DNA from: CAILUF01 sp964505265
GTDB taxonomy: Bacteria > Pseudomonadota > Alphaproteobacteria > Rickettsiales > UBA1997
DNA: 31,265 bases
Reading direction: 5' to 3'
Assembly (NCBI GenBank): GCA_964505265.1
Contig: CAZDGN010000019.1
Span: 1 to 31,265, forward strand
Notes under the pieces: generated by a model
Databases searched by the model: none
Seen by the model: the letters and a program-made list of their open reading frames with translations, nothing else
Told to the model about the DNA's origin: nothing
Translations under genes and position numbers: made by a program
In this document: positions 8,075-17,213 of the stretch, one piece after another
Position numbering within the stretch: position 1 is the stretch's first letter
How the letters are laid out: each line of letters starts with the position of its first letter

Positions 8075-9517
8075 ATGTTGAAAAAAATATTTTTTAAATA
8101 CACCATTATTTTTATATCACTATTTTTTTGCCAAAAACTTTATGCCCAAAATGCAAGCAATCTTAGTCTTGACCAATATTTAAATCAAGTCCGTGATAAA
8201 AATTTAAATATAGAGCAAGCAAGTCAAAGCGATCAAAGTTTTGAGTTGTTAAAAAAGAAAGCCAAATTAGTCAGTGCAATTAAGTTATATGGCTTTACAG
8301 AAACAGGCTTTGCCGAGCAAAATCGTGCTCTACAATTCTTGCGATACAAATCGGTGCAAACCCAAAATAATCGCATTGGATTTTCTCAAGAATCAGAATT
8401 TGGTATTAATAGCAATATCTATTACTCACTCAATAACACAAGATATATAGGCTTAGCACCTGGATTTACAACTAATCCACTCGCCACCAAAAATACTCAA
8501 GCAATTCCTGTGCTTGAATTTTCCATTCCGCTTTGGCAAAATTTTCTTGGAAAAACCACCACAGCAAAAAAAGATGCGAGTTTCTACGAAAATGAATCAA
8601 GACAATTATCAGCAAAAGCCTTGAGTCAAGAAGAAATGGTAAATGCTGAAAAAAGATTTTGGCATTTGGTTTTTGCTCAAAAAAATCTTGAAATACAAAA
8701 TAGAGCTTTAAATAGTGCTAATAAAATTTTAGATTATTTAATTAAAAAAGAAAAAATGAATTTGGCTGAAAAAAGCGATGTTTTGCAAGCAAAAGCTATA
8801 GTTGAAAGCAAAAAACTTGCGGTTAAACAAGCGGAGAATTTTCTTAAAATTTCAGCTCGTAATTTTAACCAATCAAGAAATATCAATAGTGACGAGGTAA
8901 AAGAAAAATTAACAAATTTTGATTTAATAAAATTACAAAATATATCACTAAATCCAATTAGAAATTCTGATAGACTGGATATAAAATCCAAATATGCACA
9001 AATGCAATCTTCATTGGCTTTGGCTAAAATCGAAGAAGAAAATAATAAGCCTTCCTTAAATTTATATACAAGCTATGCCGTCAACCAAGTTGAACCAAAT
9101 CGAATGGATGCAATTTCTGCCACCTTTGACAGAAGTGCACCCAATGGCAAAATCGGCTTAGAATTTTCTATGCCACTAAATATTGGTGTATCTGCGGATA
9201 TTCGCCACGGCGCTAGATTACAAGCATCTTCTTATAAAACTTCCTATCAAGAAAAATTAATGCAACAAGAAGTTGATTGGAAAAATTTGATACAAAATTT
9301 CAAGGATTGGCAAGAAAATTTAAAATTATCAATGCAAATTGAAGCAACACAAAAAGCCAAGCTAGAAAATGAACGCAATTTACTCTCGCGAGGTCGGACA
9401 TCGACTTACCAAATTTTAGTTTTTGAACAAGAATTTTCAAATGCCGAGCTTAATACGCAACAAATTGCTCAAAAATTATATGACTTAATTGCTGAACAAA
9501 AATTATATCAACCTTAA
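8075..9517 (+). CDS. TolC-family outer membrane efflux protein
   Basis: An outer-membrane exit duct of 480 aa. The signal peptide spans about residues 1-25 (ending KLYA-QNAS). Two long alpha-helical, coiled-coil-prone segments follow (about 170-260 and 385-475), containing NAEKRFWHLVFAQKNLEIQ and the paired C-terminal repeat RNLLSRGRTSTYQILVFEQEF, matching the two OEP domains of TolC-like proteins. It is followed after 10 bp by the RND pump gene, so the two are one operon and probably one efflux route. No membrane-fusion (adaptor) gene is present beside them. Confidence 0.88.
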   Translation: MLKKIFFKYTIIFISLFFCQKLYAQNASNLSLDQYLNQVRDKNLNIEQASQSDQSFELLKKKAKLVSAIKLYGFTETGFAEQNRALQFLRYKSVQTQNNRIGFSQESEFGINSNIYYSLNNTRYIGLAPGFTTNPLATKNTQAIPVLEFSIPLWQNFLGKTTTAKKDASFYENESRQLSAKALSQEEMVNAEKRFWHLVFAQKNLEIQNRALNSANKILDYLIKKEKMNLAEKSDVLQAKAIVESKKLAVKQAENFLKISARNFNQSRNINSDEVKEKLTNFDLIKLQNISLNPIRNSDRLDIKSKYAQMQSSLALAKIEEENNKPSLNLYTSYAVNQVEPNRMDAISATFDRSAPNGKIGLEFSMPLNIGVSADIRHGARLQASSYKTSYQEKLMQQEVDWKNLIQNFKDWQENLKLSMQIEATQKAKLENERNLLSRGRTSTYQILVFEQEFSNAELNTQQIAQKLYDLIAEQKLYQP

Positions 9518-9527
9518 AAAAAAATTG

Positions 9528-12500
9528 ATGAATATTACCGAGCTCTCAATAAAACGCCCAGCCTTTATTACCAGCCTTATGATAACTATCATAACGATTG
9601 GCTATATTGCATTTAAAAAAATGAATGTTGAACTATTTCCAAATATCGATATTCCAATTATTTTTGTAGCAACCCGCTATGATGGTGCAGCCCCTTCGGA
9701 AATTGAAAATTTAGTCACCAAACCTTTAGAAGAAGAAATTAGCACGGTTTCTGGTATCAAAAAACTTTTATCACGAAGCATGAAAGATACCAGTCAAATC
9801 ATCGTTCAACTTTATCAAAATACTGATATTAAATATGCCGAGCAACAAATTCGCGATAAAATTAATCAAGCAAAATATCGCCTTCCAGATGATATTAAAG
9901 AGCCTGTGATTCGTAGGGTTGACCCCGCTGACCAGCCAGTTTTGACTGTAATTTTAAAAGCCGATTTATCGGAGTCGGAATTATTTGACTTGGCTGATAA
10001 CTTTGTACGTCCTCGCCTTGAACAAACTGCCGATGTTGGTATGGTAGAAATTTTGGGTGCAAGAAAAAGAGAAATTCAAATTTTAGTTGACCAAGAAAAA
10101 TTAAAATCCAGAGAAATTTCACTATCGCAAATTAATCGTCAATTATCTTTATCTGGGCAAAATGTCTCGATTGGCAAAAGAGAAGTTGGCGATAAAGAAC
10201 GAGTCTTTCGCAGCGCCAGTGAATATAATGAAATTGAGCAAATCAACAATACTTTAGTTAATTTTTATTCCAACGAAAATCCAACCAAAATCTATAATGT
10301 TGCTGAAATTAAAGATACCTTGCAAGACGAATCCTCAAGAGCATATGTTGATGGCAAAAAATCACTTTTTTTAACAATTTATCGCCAGTCCGATGCCAAT
10401 ATTATCAATGCGGTAGATGGGGTAAAAGAACAAATCAAAAAAATCGAGAAGGATTTTACCTCCATGAAAGGAAATCCTCAAATTACCTCAACTAAAGATG
10501 CAAGCATTTACATCCGAAGCAATATTTTTGATATTCAAGAAGCTGTGATTATTGCCATAGTTTTAACAGTGCTAACGGTGCTATTATTTTTAGGAGACAT
10601 TCGAGCAACCATCATTACTGCGATTTCATTGCCAATTACTTTAGTTGGTGCTTTTATTGTAATGTATGTAGCTGATTTTTCTATCAATGTTATAACTATG
10701 CTTGCCCTAAGTTTAGCAGTTGGATTATTAGTCGATGATGCCATTGTGGTGGTAGAAAATATTTATCGTAAAATTGAAAGCGGTATGAAGCCAATCGAAG
10801 CCTCAATCGCCTCTTCACGAGAGATTTTGATGGCAGTGGTTGCCATTAGTGCTGTGGTAATTTCGGTATTCACACCGATTTCCTTTTTAAAAGGGATAGT
10901 TGGTCAATATCTTAAACAATTTGGACTAACGATTTCTTTTGCAATGATAATTAGTTTAATCGTTGCCATCTCTATAATTCCAGTATTATGTGCTTATTTA
11001 TCTGGTCAAAATAAAAAAAATCATCACAAGAAAAAAACTGGCTTTATCGCAAAATTTAATTATATACAATCCAAAATGGAGGATGGTTATGAATGGCTCT
11101 TAAAATTTTCCATAAAAAATCCCGGAAAAATACTTTTTTTAACAATTGCAATAATTGCAGGAAGTATCGTTGCTTTTACCAAAGTTCCAAAAACTTTTAT
11201 GACCGAAAGCGACAATGGAGAAATTACTATAAGTCTTGAATTACCCGCCGATTCAAGCCTCGATGCCACTTCAAATGTTGGACTTAAAATTGATGAAATT
11301 GTCCGTAAAAATCCTGAAGTTGAGTTGTCAGCAGTTTCAGCTGGCACTATGTCTCGACAAGCTCAAAGAGGCGAGCTTTATGTAAAATTAAAGCCAAAAA
11401 AAGAACGCAATATCAGCACCACAGCCTTCAAAGAAAAATTACGGGGACAAATTAAAGATTTTAAATTTGCCAATCCTGTTGTCAAAGATTTTGACCCATC
11501 TGGCGGTGCTTCTCGTGGACAACCTTTCAATTTATTTTTAATTTCAGCTAACAAGGATTCATTAGAAAAATATGCCTCAATGTTATTAACAAAACTCAAA
11601 GAAGATCCGCGACTTAAAGATTTAGATAATAGCAATAAAGCCACTCGACCTGAATTTAAAATTAAACTTAAGGAAGATTCTGCTCGTCTTTATGGTGTCA
11701 ATTCGCAAGCAGTTGGCGATGAACTTCGTGGCTATGTTGAAGGCTATGTTCCAACTAAACTCCGTCAAAACGGTCTAGAATATGATATTCGAGTTCGTCT
11801 AAAAGATGATCAGCGTGACTTGAAGGATAATTTTGATAAAATTTATGTACCAAATATTAACAATAAATTAATTAAACTATCCGACATTGCTGAAACAGCG
11901 GAAGATATTGAGCCCGCCACCATTAACCGCCAAGATCGCGGAAGATATATTCAAATCACTGCCAGCTTAGCTCCTAAAATCGGACTTGGTGATTTATTAA
12001 AAGATTATGAAAAGAAATTTAGTGATGGCGAATTAAAAATACCAGATGACATTCGCTATTCATTTTCAGGCGATTCAGAAAATATGCAAGATATGATAAG
12101 TTCAATGAGTCAAGCCTTGCTTTTGTCAATAGTCTTTATTTACTTAATTTTAACCAGCCTATACGAATCTTTTGTGGTACCATTTACCATTTTAATTGCC
12201 CTGCCCTTAGCTTTTTGTGGCGCCTTTTATGCCTTATATATTACGGGTGAATCGGTAAATATTTTCACTATGCTTGGAATATTTATGCTCGTTAGTGTTT
12301 CCGGTAAAAACTCAATTTTACTAATTGATTTTGCTAATCGCTTAATTGCCGATGGAAAATCCAGAACCGAAGCCTTGATAATTGCTGGAAGAATGCGACT
12401 GCGTCCAATATTAATGACCTCGATCGCGCTTATTGTTGGTACCCTGCCCGTAGCCATTGGTTTTAGCGAAACCGCAGCGATGAGAACTTCAATGGGGGTA

Positions 12501-12623
12501 GCAATTATTGGTGGCTTGATTTCATCAACACTTCTAACTCTTGTTGTGGTGCCCGCTGTATTTAGCTATATTGACCGCTTTCGCATTTGGATTAAGGCAT
12601 TATTGTGGAAAATTGTGGAGTAA
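9528..12623 (+). CDS. RND-family efflux transporter (HAE1/AcrB-like)
   Basis: A proton-driven inner-membrane pump of the AcrB/MdtB type. I choose the ATG at 9528 (MNITELSIKRPAFI), the family's normal N-terminus, giving 1031 aa, rather than an upstream start overlapping tolC. Seen: the first helix followed by ELFPNIDIP and the porter domain, the TM4 proton-relay pair in VDDAIVVVENIYR, the second periplasmic half after about residue 560, and the C-terminal helices with GKNSILLIDFANR and LRPILMTSIALIVGTLP. The length is normal and the reading frame intact. The adaptor (AcrA-like) protein is not encoded here and must come from elsewhere, or the pump works with an unusual partner. Confidence 0.93.
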   Translation: MNITELSIKRPAFITSLMITIITIGYIAFKKMNVELFPNIDIPIIFVATRYDGAAPSEIENLVTKPLEEEISTVSGIKKLLSRSMKDTSQIIVQLYQNTDIKYAEQQIRDKINQAKYRLPDDIKEPVIRRVDPADQPVLTVILKADLSESELFDLADNFVRPRLEQTADVGMVEILGARKREIQILVDQEKLKSREISLSQINRQLSLSGQNVSIGKREVGDKERVFRSASEYNEIEQINNTLVNFYSNENPTKIYNVAEIKDTLQDESSRAYVDGKKSLFLTIYRQSDANIINAVDGVKEQIKKIEKDFTSMKGNPQITSTKDASIYIRSNIFDIQEAVIIAIVLTVLTVLLFLGDIRATIITAISLPITLVGAFIVMYVADFSINVITMLALSLAVGLLVDDAIVVVENIYRKIESGMKPIEASIASSREILMAVVAISAVVISVFTPISFLKGIVGQYLKQFGLTISFAMIISLIVAISIIPVLCAYLSGQNKKNHHKKKTGFIAKFNYIQSKMEDGYEWLLKFSIKNPGKILFLTIAIIAGSIVAFTKVPKTFMTESDNGEITISLELPADSSLDATSNVGLKIDEIVRKNPEVELSAVSAGTMSRQAQRGELYVKLKPKKERNISTTAFKEKLRGQIKDFKFANPVVKDFDPSGGASRGQPFNLFLISANKDSLEKYASMLLTKLKEDPRLKDLDNSNKATRPEFKIKLKEDSARLYGVNSQAVGDELRGYVEGYVPTKLRQNGLEYDIRVRLKDDQRDLKDNFDKIYVPNINNKLIKLSDIAETAEDIEPATINRQDRGRYIQITASLAPKIGLGDLLKDYEKKFSDGELKIPDDIRYSFSGDSENMQDMISSMSQALLLSIVFIYLILTSLYESFVVPFTILIALPLAFCGAFYALYITGESVNIFTMLGIFMLVSVSGKNSILLIDFANRLIADGKSRTEALIIAGRMRLRPILMTSIALIVGTLPVAIGFSETAAMRTSMGVAIIGGLISSTLLTLVVVPAVFSYIDRFRIWIKALLWKIVE

Positions 12624-12642
12624 ATATAATTTTAGTTTTTAC

Positions 12643-13551
12643 TTAAATTCCCCATTTTTCAGAAAGATATTTTTCTACCAAATCAATTTCACTATTATTT
12701 AAAGCCCTATTAAAAACAATAAATTCGCCAATATGCCCATAGAAAAAATAAGCATTATCTGGAGGATATTTTCCTAAAGTAAAAGCTCCCGTTAAATTAC
12801 CTGGAATTGAGGCTGATGCAATGCTAGAATTTGTTATCAATGATCTATTATATCTAATAGAAACATTTGAAAAATTTTTGTGGTAAGTTATGATATTATT
12901 ACTATTTAAAAAATTTGCTATTGCGGTCGTCACAGTTCTAGTAGATGATGGGCAACAGGTTCCAAAGTCAAAAACAATTAGGCCTTGACCTGTATGAGTC
13001 AATAATCGATAACCACCATTATTCCATCCAAATGCACTTTGCGAATTATCGCCGACATAACTTTGTTGAACCAAAAAAATTGTTGCTTCATTTTCAGAAA
13101 TAAAATTAGAAATCTGAATTGAAGGAGATTCAAGAGTTTGTGCATTATCAAATCTAACCGCTGGAAGACCATTAATCGCATTTTGGAAATATTTTGGCTG
13201 TAAAGCAACCGTTGACTGACTAAAATCAAACTTGGCATAAGGTGTGCTATATAGATTGACCCATTTACTAATTTTAGTGGAATCGATCATTTGAGCATTA
13301 TCAAAGCTTTTGGCAGTAGTGGCTTCAAGCCATATTGTTAAACCATCAATCATTCCAAGATCGGTTTTTTCAGTTAGCAACCTAGCAGAATTTAAGCGCA
13401 TTTTATAATACATTTCTTGTCCTTGCATCACTCCAATTAAAGTAACCGCCACAATCAAAATAACCACTGAAATCTCAATAAAGCTAAAAGCTTTTTTTAG
13501 ATTAATTCGAGTTTTTTTTGCCAAAAGCTTTAAGAAGATTCTAAAATTCAT
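12643..13551 (-). CDS. Pseudopilin-like protein with C-terminal LamG-like domain (paralogue 1)
   Basis: A 302-aa exported protein. Its N-terminus is a type IV prepilin signal: a basic leader, KKA, then FSFIEISVVILIVAV with the mature F22 and the conserved Glu at +5 (E26). The residue before the cut is Ala, not the usual Gly. After the hydrophobic helix comes a globular domain (about 70-302) with GLTIWLEATTAKSF near its start and FFYGHIGEFIVFNRALN...VEKYLSEKWGI at its end, a pattern of LamG/concanavalin-A-like jelly-roll domains. It sits in tandem with a paralogue (26-bp gap to that gene's stop) and converges with the RND gene. A pilus-tip adhesin or minor pilin is plausible; no assembly genes are in view. 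Confidence 0.75.
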   Translation of the reverse strand: MNFRIFLKLLAKKTRINLKKAFSFIEISVVILIVAVTLIGVMQGQEMYYKMRLNSARLLTEKTDLGMIDGLTIWLEATTAKSFDNAQMIDSTKISKWVNLYSTPYAKFDFSQSTVALQPKYFQNAINGLPAVRFDNAQTLESPSIQISNFISENEATIFLVQQSYVGDNSQSAFGWNNGGYRLLTHTGQGLIVFDFGTCCPSSTRTVTTAIANFLNSNNIITYHKNFSNVSIRYNRSLITNSSIASASIPGNLTGAFTLGKYPPDNAYFFYGHIGEFIVFNRALNNSEIDLVEKYLSEKWGI

Positions 13552-13577
13552 TTTTTAATAATATAATTTACTAAAAA

Positions 13578-14498
13578 TTAAGTTTTGGGAATTAAAATTC
13601 CCCATTTTTCGCCCAAATATTCTTCGATTTTTTTGCGCTCGTTTTCATTCAAAGCTCTATCAAAAATTATAATTTCACCGATATTGCCATTAAAAAAATA
13701 ATTACTATCGGTTCTAAATTTTCCAATAACAATTGGAGCTCTCAATGATGGTAAAAGTGTTGCGGTTGCTAATGAATTACTTACAGCTGTTTCATTAAAA
13801 TTAATTCTAAGGTCAAGGTTATTGGAATTTTTTACAAAACTTATGATTTTATCTTTATCAAAAAAATTTGATAAGGAATTTGTGCTAAGCCTTCCCACAG
13901 TTGAACAACACCCAAAATCAAAAACCACCTTCTGAGTCTCTTGAGGAGATATTGCAAAACGGGCAACTTCATTGCTATCAAGATTATTATCGGTTGGAAT
14001 CCAACTGATTAAACAAGTTGTGTTATCGCCACTAAAATTATTTTGCACTAAAAAAATCGTTGCTTGGTCACTAGAAATGAAATCATTTAATTCAATGTCA
14101 GAACTTCGCATTTCAATATTATTGATAAATTTTAAAGCGGGTAAATTGTTGATAGCATTTTCAATATAAGTTGGTTGCTTTGATAAATCGGACTGCGAAA
14201 CATTAATTTTGAAAGTTCTTTGTGGATTTATATCTTTCCAGATTGCGATTTTATCATTACTTAATGGTCTCTCCGCTTCAAAGCTATTGGGCGAAGTGAC
14301 TTCAAGCCAAAGGGTAAGATTGGGGGTGGAAATTACTGGAGATTTTGCAGTGATTGATTGCGCTTGCCCTAATTTAAAGTCATAAAACAAATACATTCCC
14401 GACACAATTCCAGAAATTGCCACGCCAATAATTAAAATTACAATAGAAATTTCAATCAGTGAAAAGGCGGTTTTGATTTTTTTGTTAAAGCAATTCAT
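13578..14498 (-). CDS. Pseudopilin-like protein with C-terminal LamG-like domain (paralogue 2)
   Basis: Same architecture as the neighbour at 12643. I choose the ATG at 14498 over 14537: it leaves a short basic leader (MNCFNKKIKTA) directly before FSLIEISIVILIIGV, as in prepilins, giving about 306 aa. Ala is again at -1 and Glu at +5. The globular part repeats the paralogue's landmarks: LTLWLEVTSPNSF, QPTYIENAINNLPALKF, CC in the middle (FDFGCCSTVG), and FNGNIGEIIIFDRALN...EEYLGEKWGI at the end. The two genes point the same way and probably share a promoter between 14499 and 14646. Confidence 0.75.
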   Translation of the reverse strand: MNCFNKKIKTAFSLIEISIVILIIGVAISGIVSGMYLFYDFKLGQAQSITAKSPVISTPNLTLWLEVTSPNSFEAERPLSNDKIAIWKDINPQRTFKINVSQSDLSKQPTYIENAINNLPALKFINNIEMRSSDIELNDFISSDQATIFLVQNNFSGDNTTCLISWIPTDNNLDSNEVARFAISPQETQKVVFDFGCCSTVGRLSTNSLSNFFDKDKIISFVKNSNNLDLRINFNETAVSNSLATATLLPSLRAPIVIGKFRTDSNYFFNGNIGEIIIFDRALNENERKKIEEYLGEKWGILIPKT

Positions 14499-14596
14499 AA
14501 AAATTATTTTTTGGTAATGATTTAAAAAAATTACCAAAAAAGCAAATATTTAATGAATTAGTAAATTAAAAATATCATTTTAGCAATTTTATGAAC

Positions 14597-14624
14597 TTGA
14601 CTTAAATTAACAAGAATATAAAAT
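14597..14624 (+). promoter_or_regulatory. tRNA-Gln promoter
   Basis: TTGACT (14597-14602, 5/6 to consensus) and TAAAAT (14619-14624) are separated by 16 bp. The -10 ends 22 bp before the tRNA. Confidence 0.5.
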
Positions 14625-14646
14625 TTTACAAGGCTTATAAAAGTTT

Positions 14647-14721
14647 TGGGGTGTAGCCAAGTGGTAAGGCAGCGGTTTTTGGTACCGCCACCCGTAGGTT
14701 CGAATCCTGCCACCCCAACCA
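14647..14721 (+). tRNA. tRNA-Gln (anticodon UUG)
   Basis: A 75-nt cloverleaf closes fully by hand. The acceptor stem pairs TGGGGTG (14647-14653) with CACCCCA (14711-14717). The D-stem is GCC/GGC, the anticodon stem GCGGT/ACCGC with loop TTTTGGT (anticodon TTG), and the T-stem GTAGG/CCTGC around TTCGAAT. Discriminator A14718 is followed by an encoded CCA (14719-14721). In most Alphaproteobacteria this tRNA is charged through Glu-tRNA(Gln) amidation; that is family knowledge, not visible here. Confidence 0.95.
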
Positions 14722-14768
14722 AAAAAGCCAAAAATCCCACCAACAAATTTAATTAAACTTCAAATTTT

Positions 14769-15158
14769 ATGTCGAGTCTCGAAGAAATTATTGATTTAAC
14801 TCAAGAAATTACCAACAAATCTGACGAATTAGTCTCTAAAATCACCGAACTTAGTTATCATATTGCCAATAGTGGAGGAGTCAGTCCTTTCATCTTTGGT
14901 TTTAGTATTTTTATCCTAGCTTGCTTTGTTGGCTATTTTGTAGTCTGGAGGGTAACCCCAGCATTACACACCCCATTGATGTCAGTAACCAATGCCATTT
15001 CTGGCGTCATAATTGTTGGAGCCATAATTGCTCTTGGCAGTGTAAAAAGTTTCGGGCTTATTGCCATAATGAGCTTTATTGCTATTGTCATTGCTTCCAT
15101 CAATATTTTTGGGGGATTTTTGGTAACTTGGCGGATGCTTCAAATGTTTAAAAAATAA
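14769..15158 (+). CDS. pntAB: NAD(P) transhydrogenase subunit alpha, part 2
   Basis: The small membrane subunit of three-polypeptide proton-translocating transhydrogenases, which use the proton gradient to drive hydride transfer from NADH to NADP+. The 129-aa protein has a short amphipathic N-terminus, then three membrane helices. The middle ones carry the hallmark ALHTPLMSVTNAISGVIIVGAI and IASINIFGGFLVTWRMLQMFKK, the standard C-terminus of this subunit. The usual neighbours, pntAA upstream and pntB downstream, are missing: a tRNA lies upstream and an LTA-synthase-like gene starts 3 nt downstream. The partners must be encoded elsewhere. Confidence 0.9.
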   Translation: MSSLEEIIDLTQEITNKSDELVSKITELSYHIANSGGVSPFIFGFSIFILACFVGYFVVWRVTPALHTPLMSVTNAISGVIIVGAIIALGSVKSFGLIAIMSFIAIVIASINIFGGFLVTWRMLQMFKK

Positions 15159-15161
15159 TCT

Positions 15162-17135
15162 GTGATTTGTAAAATAAATTTTATCGATAAAAACAAAATT
15201 CAAGATCTCACTAAAAAATCATCATGGTTTAATTTACTTCTGATTTTTATTGCCATCGAAACTTCATTAAGATTTTTTCTAACAATTAAATATCAACAAA
15301 ATCTTGATAAAAGCTTTTTCGAATTCCTAAAAATTTTTTCAATTGGTTTGTTTTTTGATTTTTTAACTTTTTGCTACTTTACCGCCATACCCTTATTATA
15401 TTTTCTTGTAGCTCCATTCAGATTTTTCAACAATCCAAAACATATTATATTTTTAAAAACTAGCTATTTTATTTTTTTAATTATCATAATTTTTAGTTTT
15501 TTTTCTGAAGTAGTATTTTTTGATGAATTCGATGCTCGGTTTAATTTTATTGCAGTGGATTATTTAATATACACCACCGAAGTTATTGAAAATATCATAG
15601 AATCATATCCAATGATAACATTGCTAAGTATAATTTTTTTAGTAAGCACAGGGATTTTTATTTTTACCAAAAAAATAATTTTTATAAATAACCAAAAATT
15701 TTTTAAAACTAGGTTGAAATTTGTAAGTATAATTTTTGTCATAATTTCTGTAGAGTTCTTTTTAATTGACCCCAGTATACTCGATAAATTATTTAGCAAC
15801 AACTACCACAAGGAGATTTCGCAAAACGGCATTTATCAACTATTTTCAGCTTATCGCAACAATCAAATTGAATATGATCGTTTTTATTTAAATATCGATC
15901 AAGAAATTGCCACACAAACTTTACGAAAAAAACTTTTATCACAAAATCCCCATATCAAATTTATTCACTCAAATGATATTGACCGCATCATTCCATCAGC
16001 AAAAAACCAACCGACAATTTATCCAAATATTTTTATAGTAACCCTTGAAAGTATGAGTGCTAATTTTATGGCACATTTTGGCAATACTGGAAATCTTACC
16101 CCAAATCTTGACAAACTTGCCGATGAGGGTATTTTTTTTACTAATTTAAAAGCAACCGGAACCAGAACAGTTCGAGGACTTGAAGCTATTTCCCTTGGAA
16201 TACCGCCAACACCAGGTAACTCAATTCTTCGAAGAAAGAATAATGAAAATTTGTTTAATATATTCACGCCCCTTAAACATAATGGCTATGAAGCAAAATT
16301 TTTATATGGTGGCGATGGTTTTTTTGATAATATGAATTATTTTTTTGCAAATAATGGATATAAAATAATAGATCGTAAAGAATTTAAAAAATCCGAAATT
16401 ACCTTTTCAAATGCTTGGGGGGTTGCCGACGAGGACCTATATAATAAAGCCTTAAGCGAAGCGGATGAGTCTTTTACTAAAAATCAACATTTCTTAAATT
16501 TTTTAATGACCACTTCAAATCACCGTCCATATACCTATCCAAACGGCAAGATAGATATTCCTTCAAAAACAGGGAGACTTGGGGCGGTGAAATATGCGGA
16601 CTATGCTATTGGCGAATTTATAAAAAAAGCCAAAACCAAACCTTGGTTCGACAAAACAATTTTTCTTTTCATCGCTGATCACTGTGCCGGGTCAGCCGGC
16701 AATACCGATGTCCCGATTTGGCGATATCAAATTCCAGCAGTTTTTTATGCTCCAAAAATCCTAAAGCCAAAAATCTATACCCAAAATGCCAGCCAAATCG
16801 ATATTCCTCCAACATTGCTTGGACTTTTAAATTTAGAATATGAGTCAAAATTTTTTGGCTCCGATCTGCTTCATGACAATAACAATTCAAATGAAAGATC
16901 TTTTGTTAGTACCTATTCAGATTTAGGATATTTTACTAAAAACCAATTATATTTGTTAAAACTAAAGAAAATTAGTAAAGTTTACGATGTAAAAATAAAT
17001 GGATATCAAAGTAATGCATCGGTCGAAAAACTAAGCACCAAAATTATCGATAAATTTTTAACAGATAATATTAGCTATTATCAAACCAGTAGTTTTTATT
17101 TTAAATCAGGAAAGATGAAGGAAAATAAGCATTAG
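15162..17135 (+). CDS. LTA synthase/phosphoglycerol transferase family (sulfatase-fold) membrane enzyme
   Basis: A 657-aa protein with about five N-terminal membrane helices (residues 15-210) and an external sulfatase-fold domain (about 280-600). Metal-site and nucleophile motifs are visible: IFIVTLESMSANF (metal-binding Glu), ATGTRTVRGLEA with likely nucleophile T334 or T336, TSNHRPYTYP, and IADHCAGSAG (metal-binding DH). The family transfers phosphoglycerol or phosphoethanolamine groups onto surface glycolipids or glucans (LtaS, OpgB) in the periplasm. In a Gram-negative cell the likely target is a periplasmic glucan or envelope lipid. The start codon is GTG at 15162, 3 nt after pntAB; no ATG lies near. 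The exact substrate is not determinable. Confidence 0.82.
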   Translation: MICKINFIDKNKIQDLTKKSSWFNLLLIFIAIETSLRFFLTIKYQQNLDKSFFEFLKIFSIGLFFDFLTFCYFTAIPLLYFLVAPFRFFNNPKHIIFLKTSYFIFLIIIIFSFFSEVVFFDEFDARFNFIAVDYLIYTTEVIENIIESYPMITLLSIIFLVSTGIFIFTKKIIFINNQKFFKTRLKFVSIIFVIISVEFFLIDPSILDKLFSNNYHKEISQNGIYQLFSAYRNNQIEYDRFYLNIDQEIATQTLRKKLLSQNPHIKFIHSNDIDRIIPSAKNQPTIYPNIFIVTLESMSANFMAHFGNTGNLTPNLDKLADEGIFFTNLKATGTRTVRGLEAISLGIPPTPGNSILRRKNNENLFNIFTPLKHNGYEAKFLYGGDGFFDNMNYFFANNGYKIIDRKEFKKSEITFSNAWGVADEDLYNKALSEADESFTKNQHFLNFLMTTSNHRPYTYPNGKIDIPSKTGRLGAVKYADYAIGEFIKKAKTKPWFDKTIFLFIADHCAGSAGNTDVPIWRYQIPAVFYAPKILKPKIYTQNASQIDIPPTLLGLLNLEYESKFFGSDLLHDNNNSNERSFVSTYSDLGYFTKNQLYLLKLKKISKVYDVKINGYQSNASVEKLSTKIIDKFLTDNISYYQTSSFYFKSGKMKENKH

Positions 17136-17150
17136 ATGCAAAAATAAATC

Positions 17151-17178
17151 TTGCAAAGCATTAAAAAAATCTTATAAT
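17151..17178 (+). promoter_or_regulatory. thiC promoter
   Basis: TTGCAA (17151-17156) and a perfect TATAAT (17173-17178) are separated by 16 bp. Transcription would start near 17185, leaving a leader of about 30 nt, too short for a TPP riboswitch. Confidence 0.5.
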
Positions 17179-17213
17179 TTCGAAATATTTTTATAAATTT
17201 TATCAATAAAAAA

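Noticed and set aside
14558..14746. Minus-strand open frame with GVAGFEPTGGGTKNRCLTTW
   Set aside because: It is the antisense reading of the tRNA-Gln gene and a well-known false ORF produced by tRNA genes.
17136..17213. TPP riboswitch upstream of thiC
   Set aside because: The gap is 78 bp and lacks the conserved thi-box core (CUGAGA and related segments); a sigma-70-like promoter occupies most of it.
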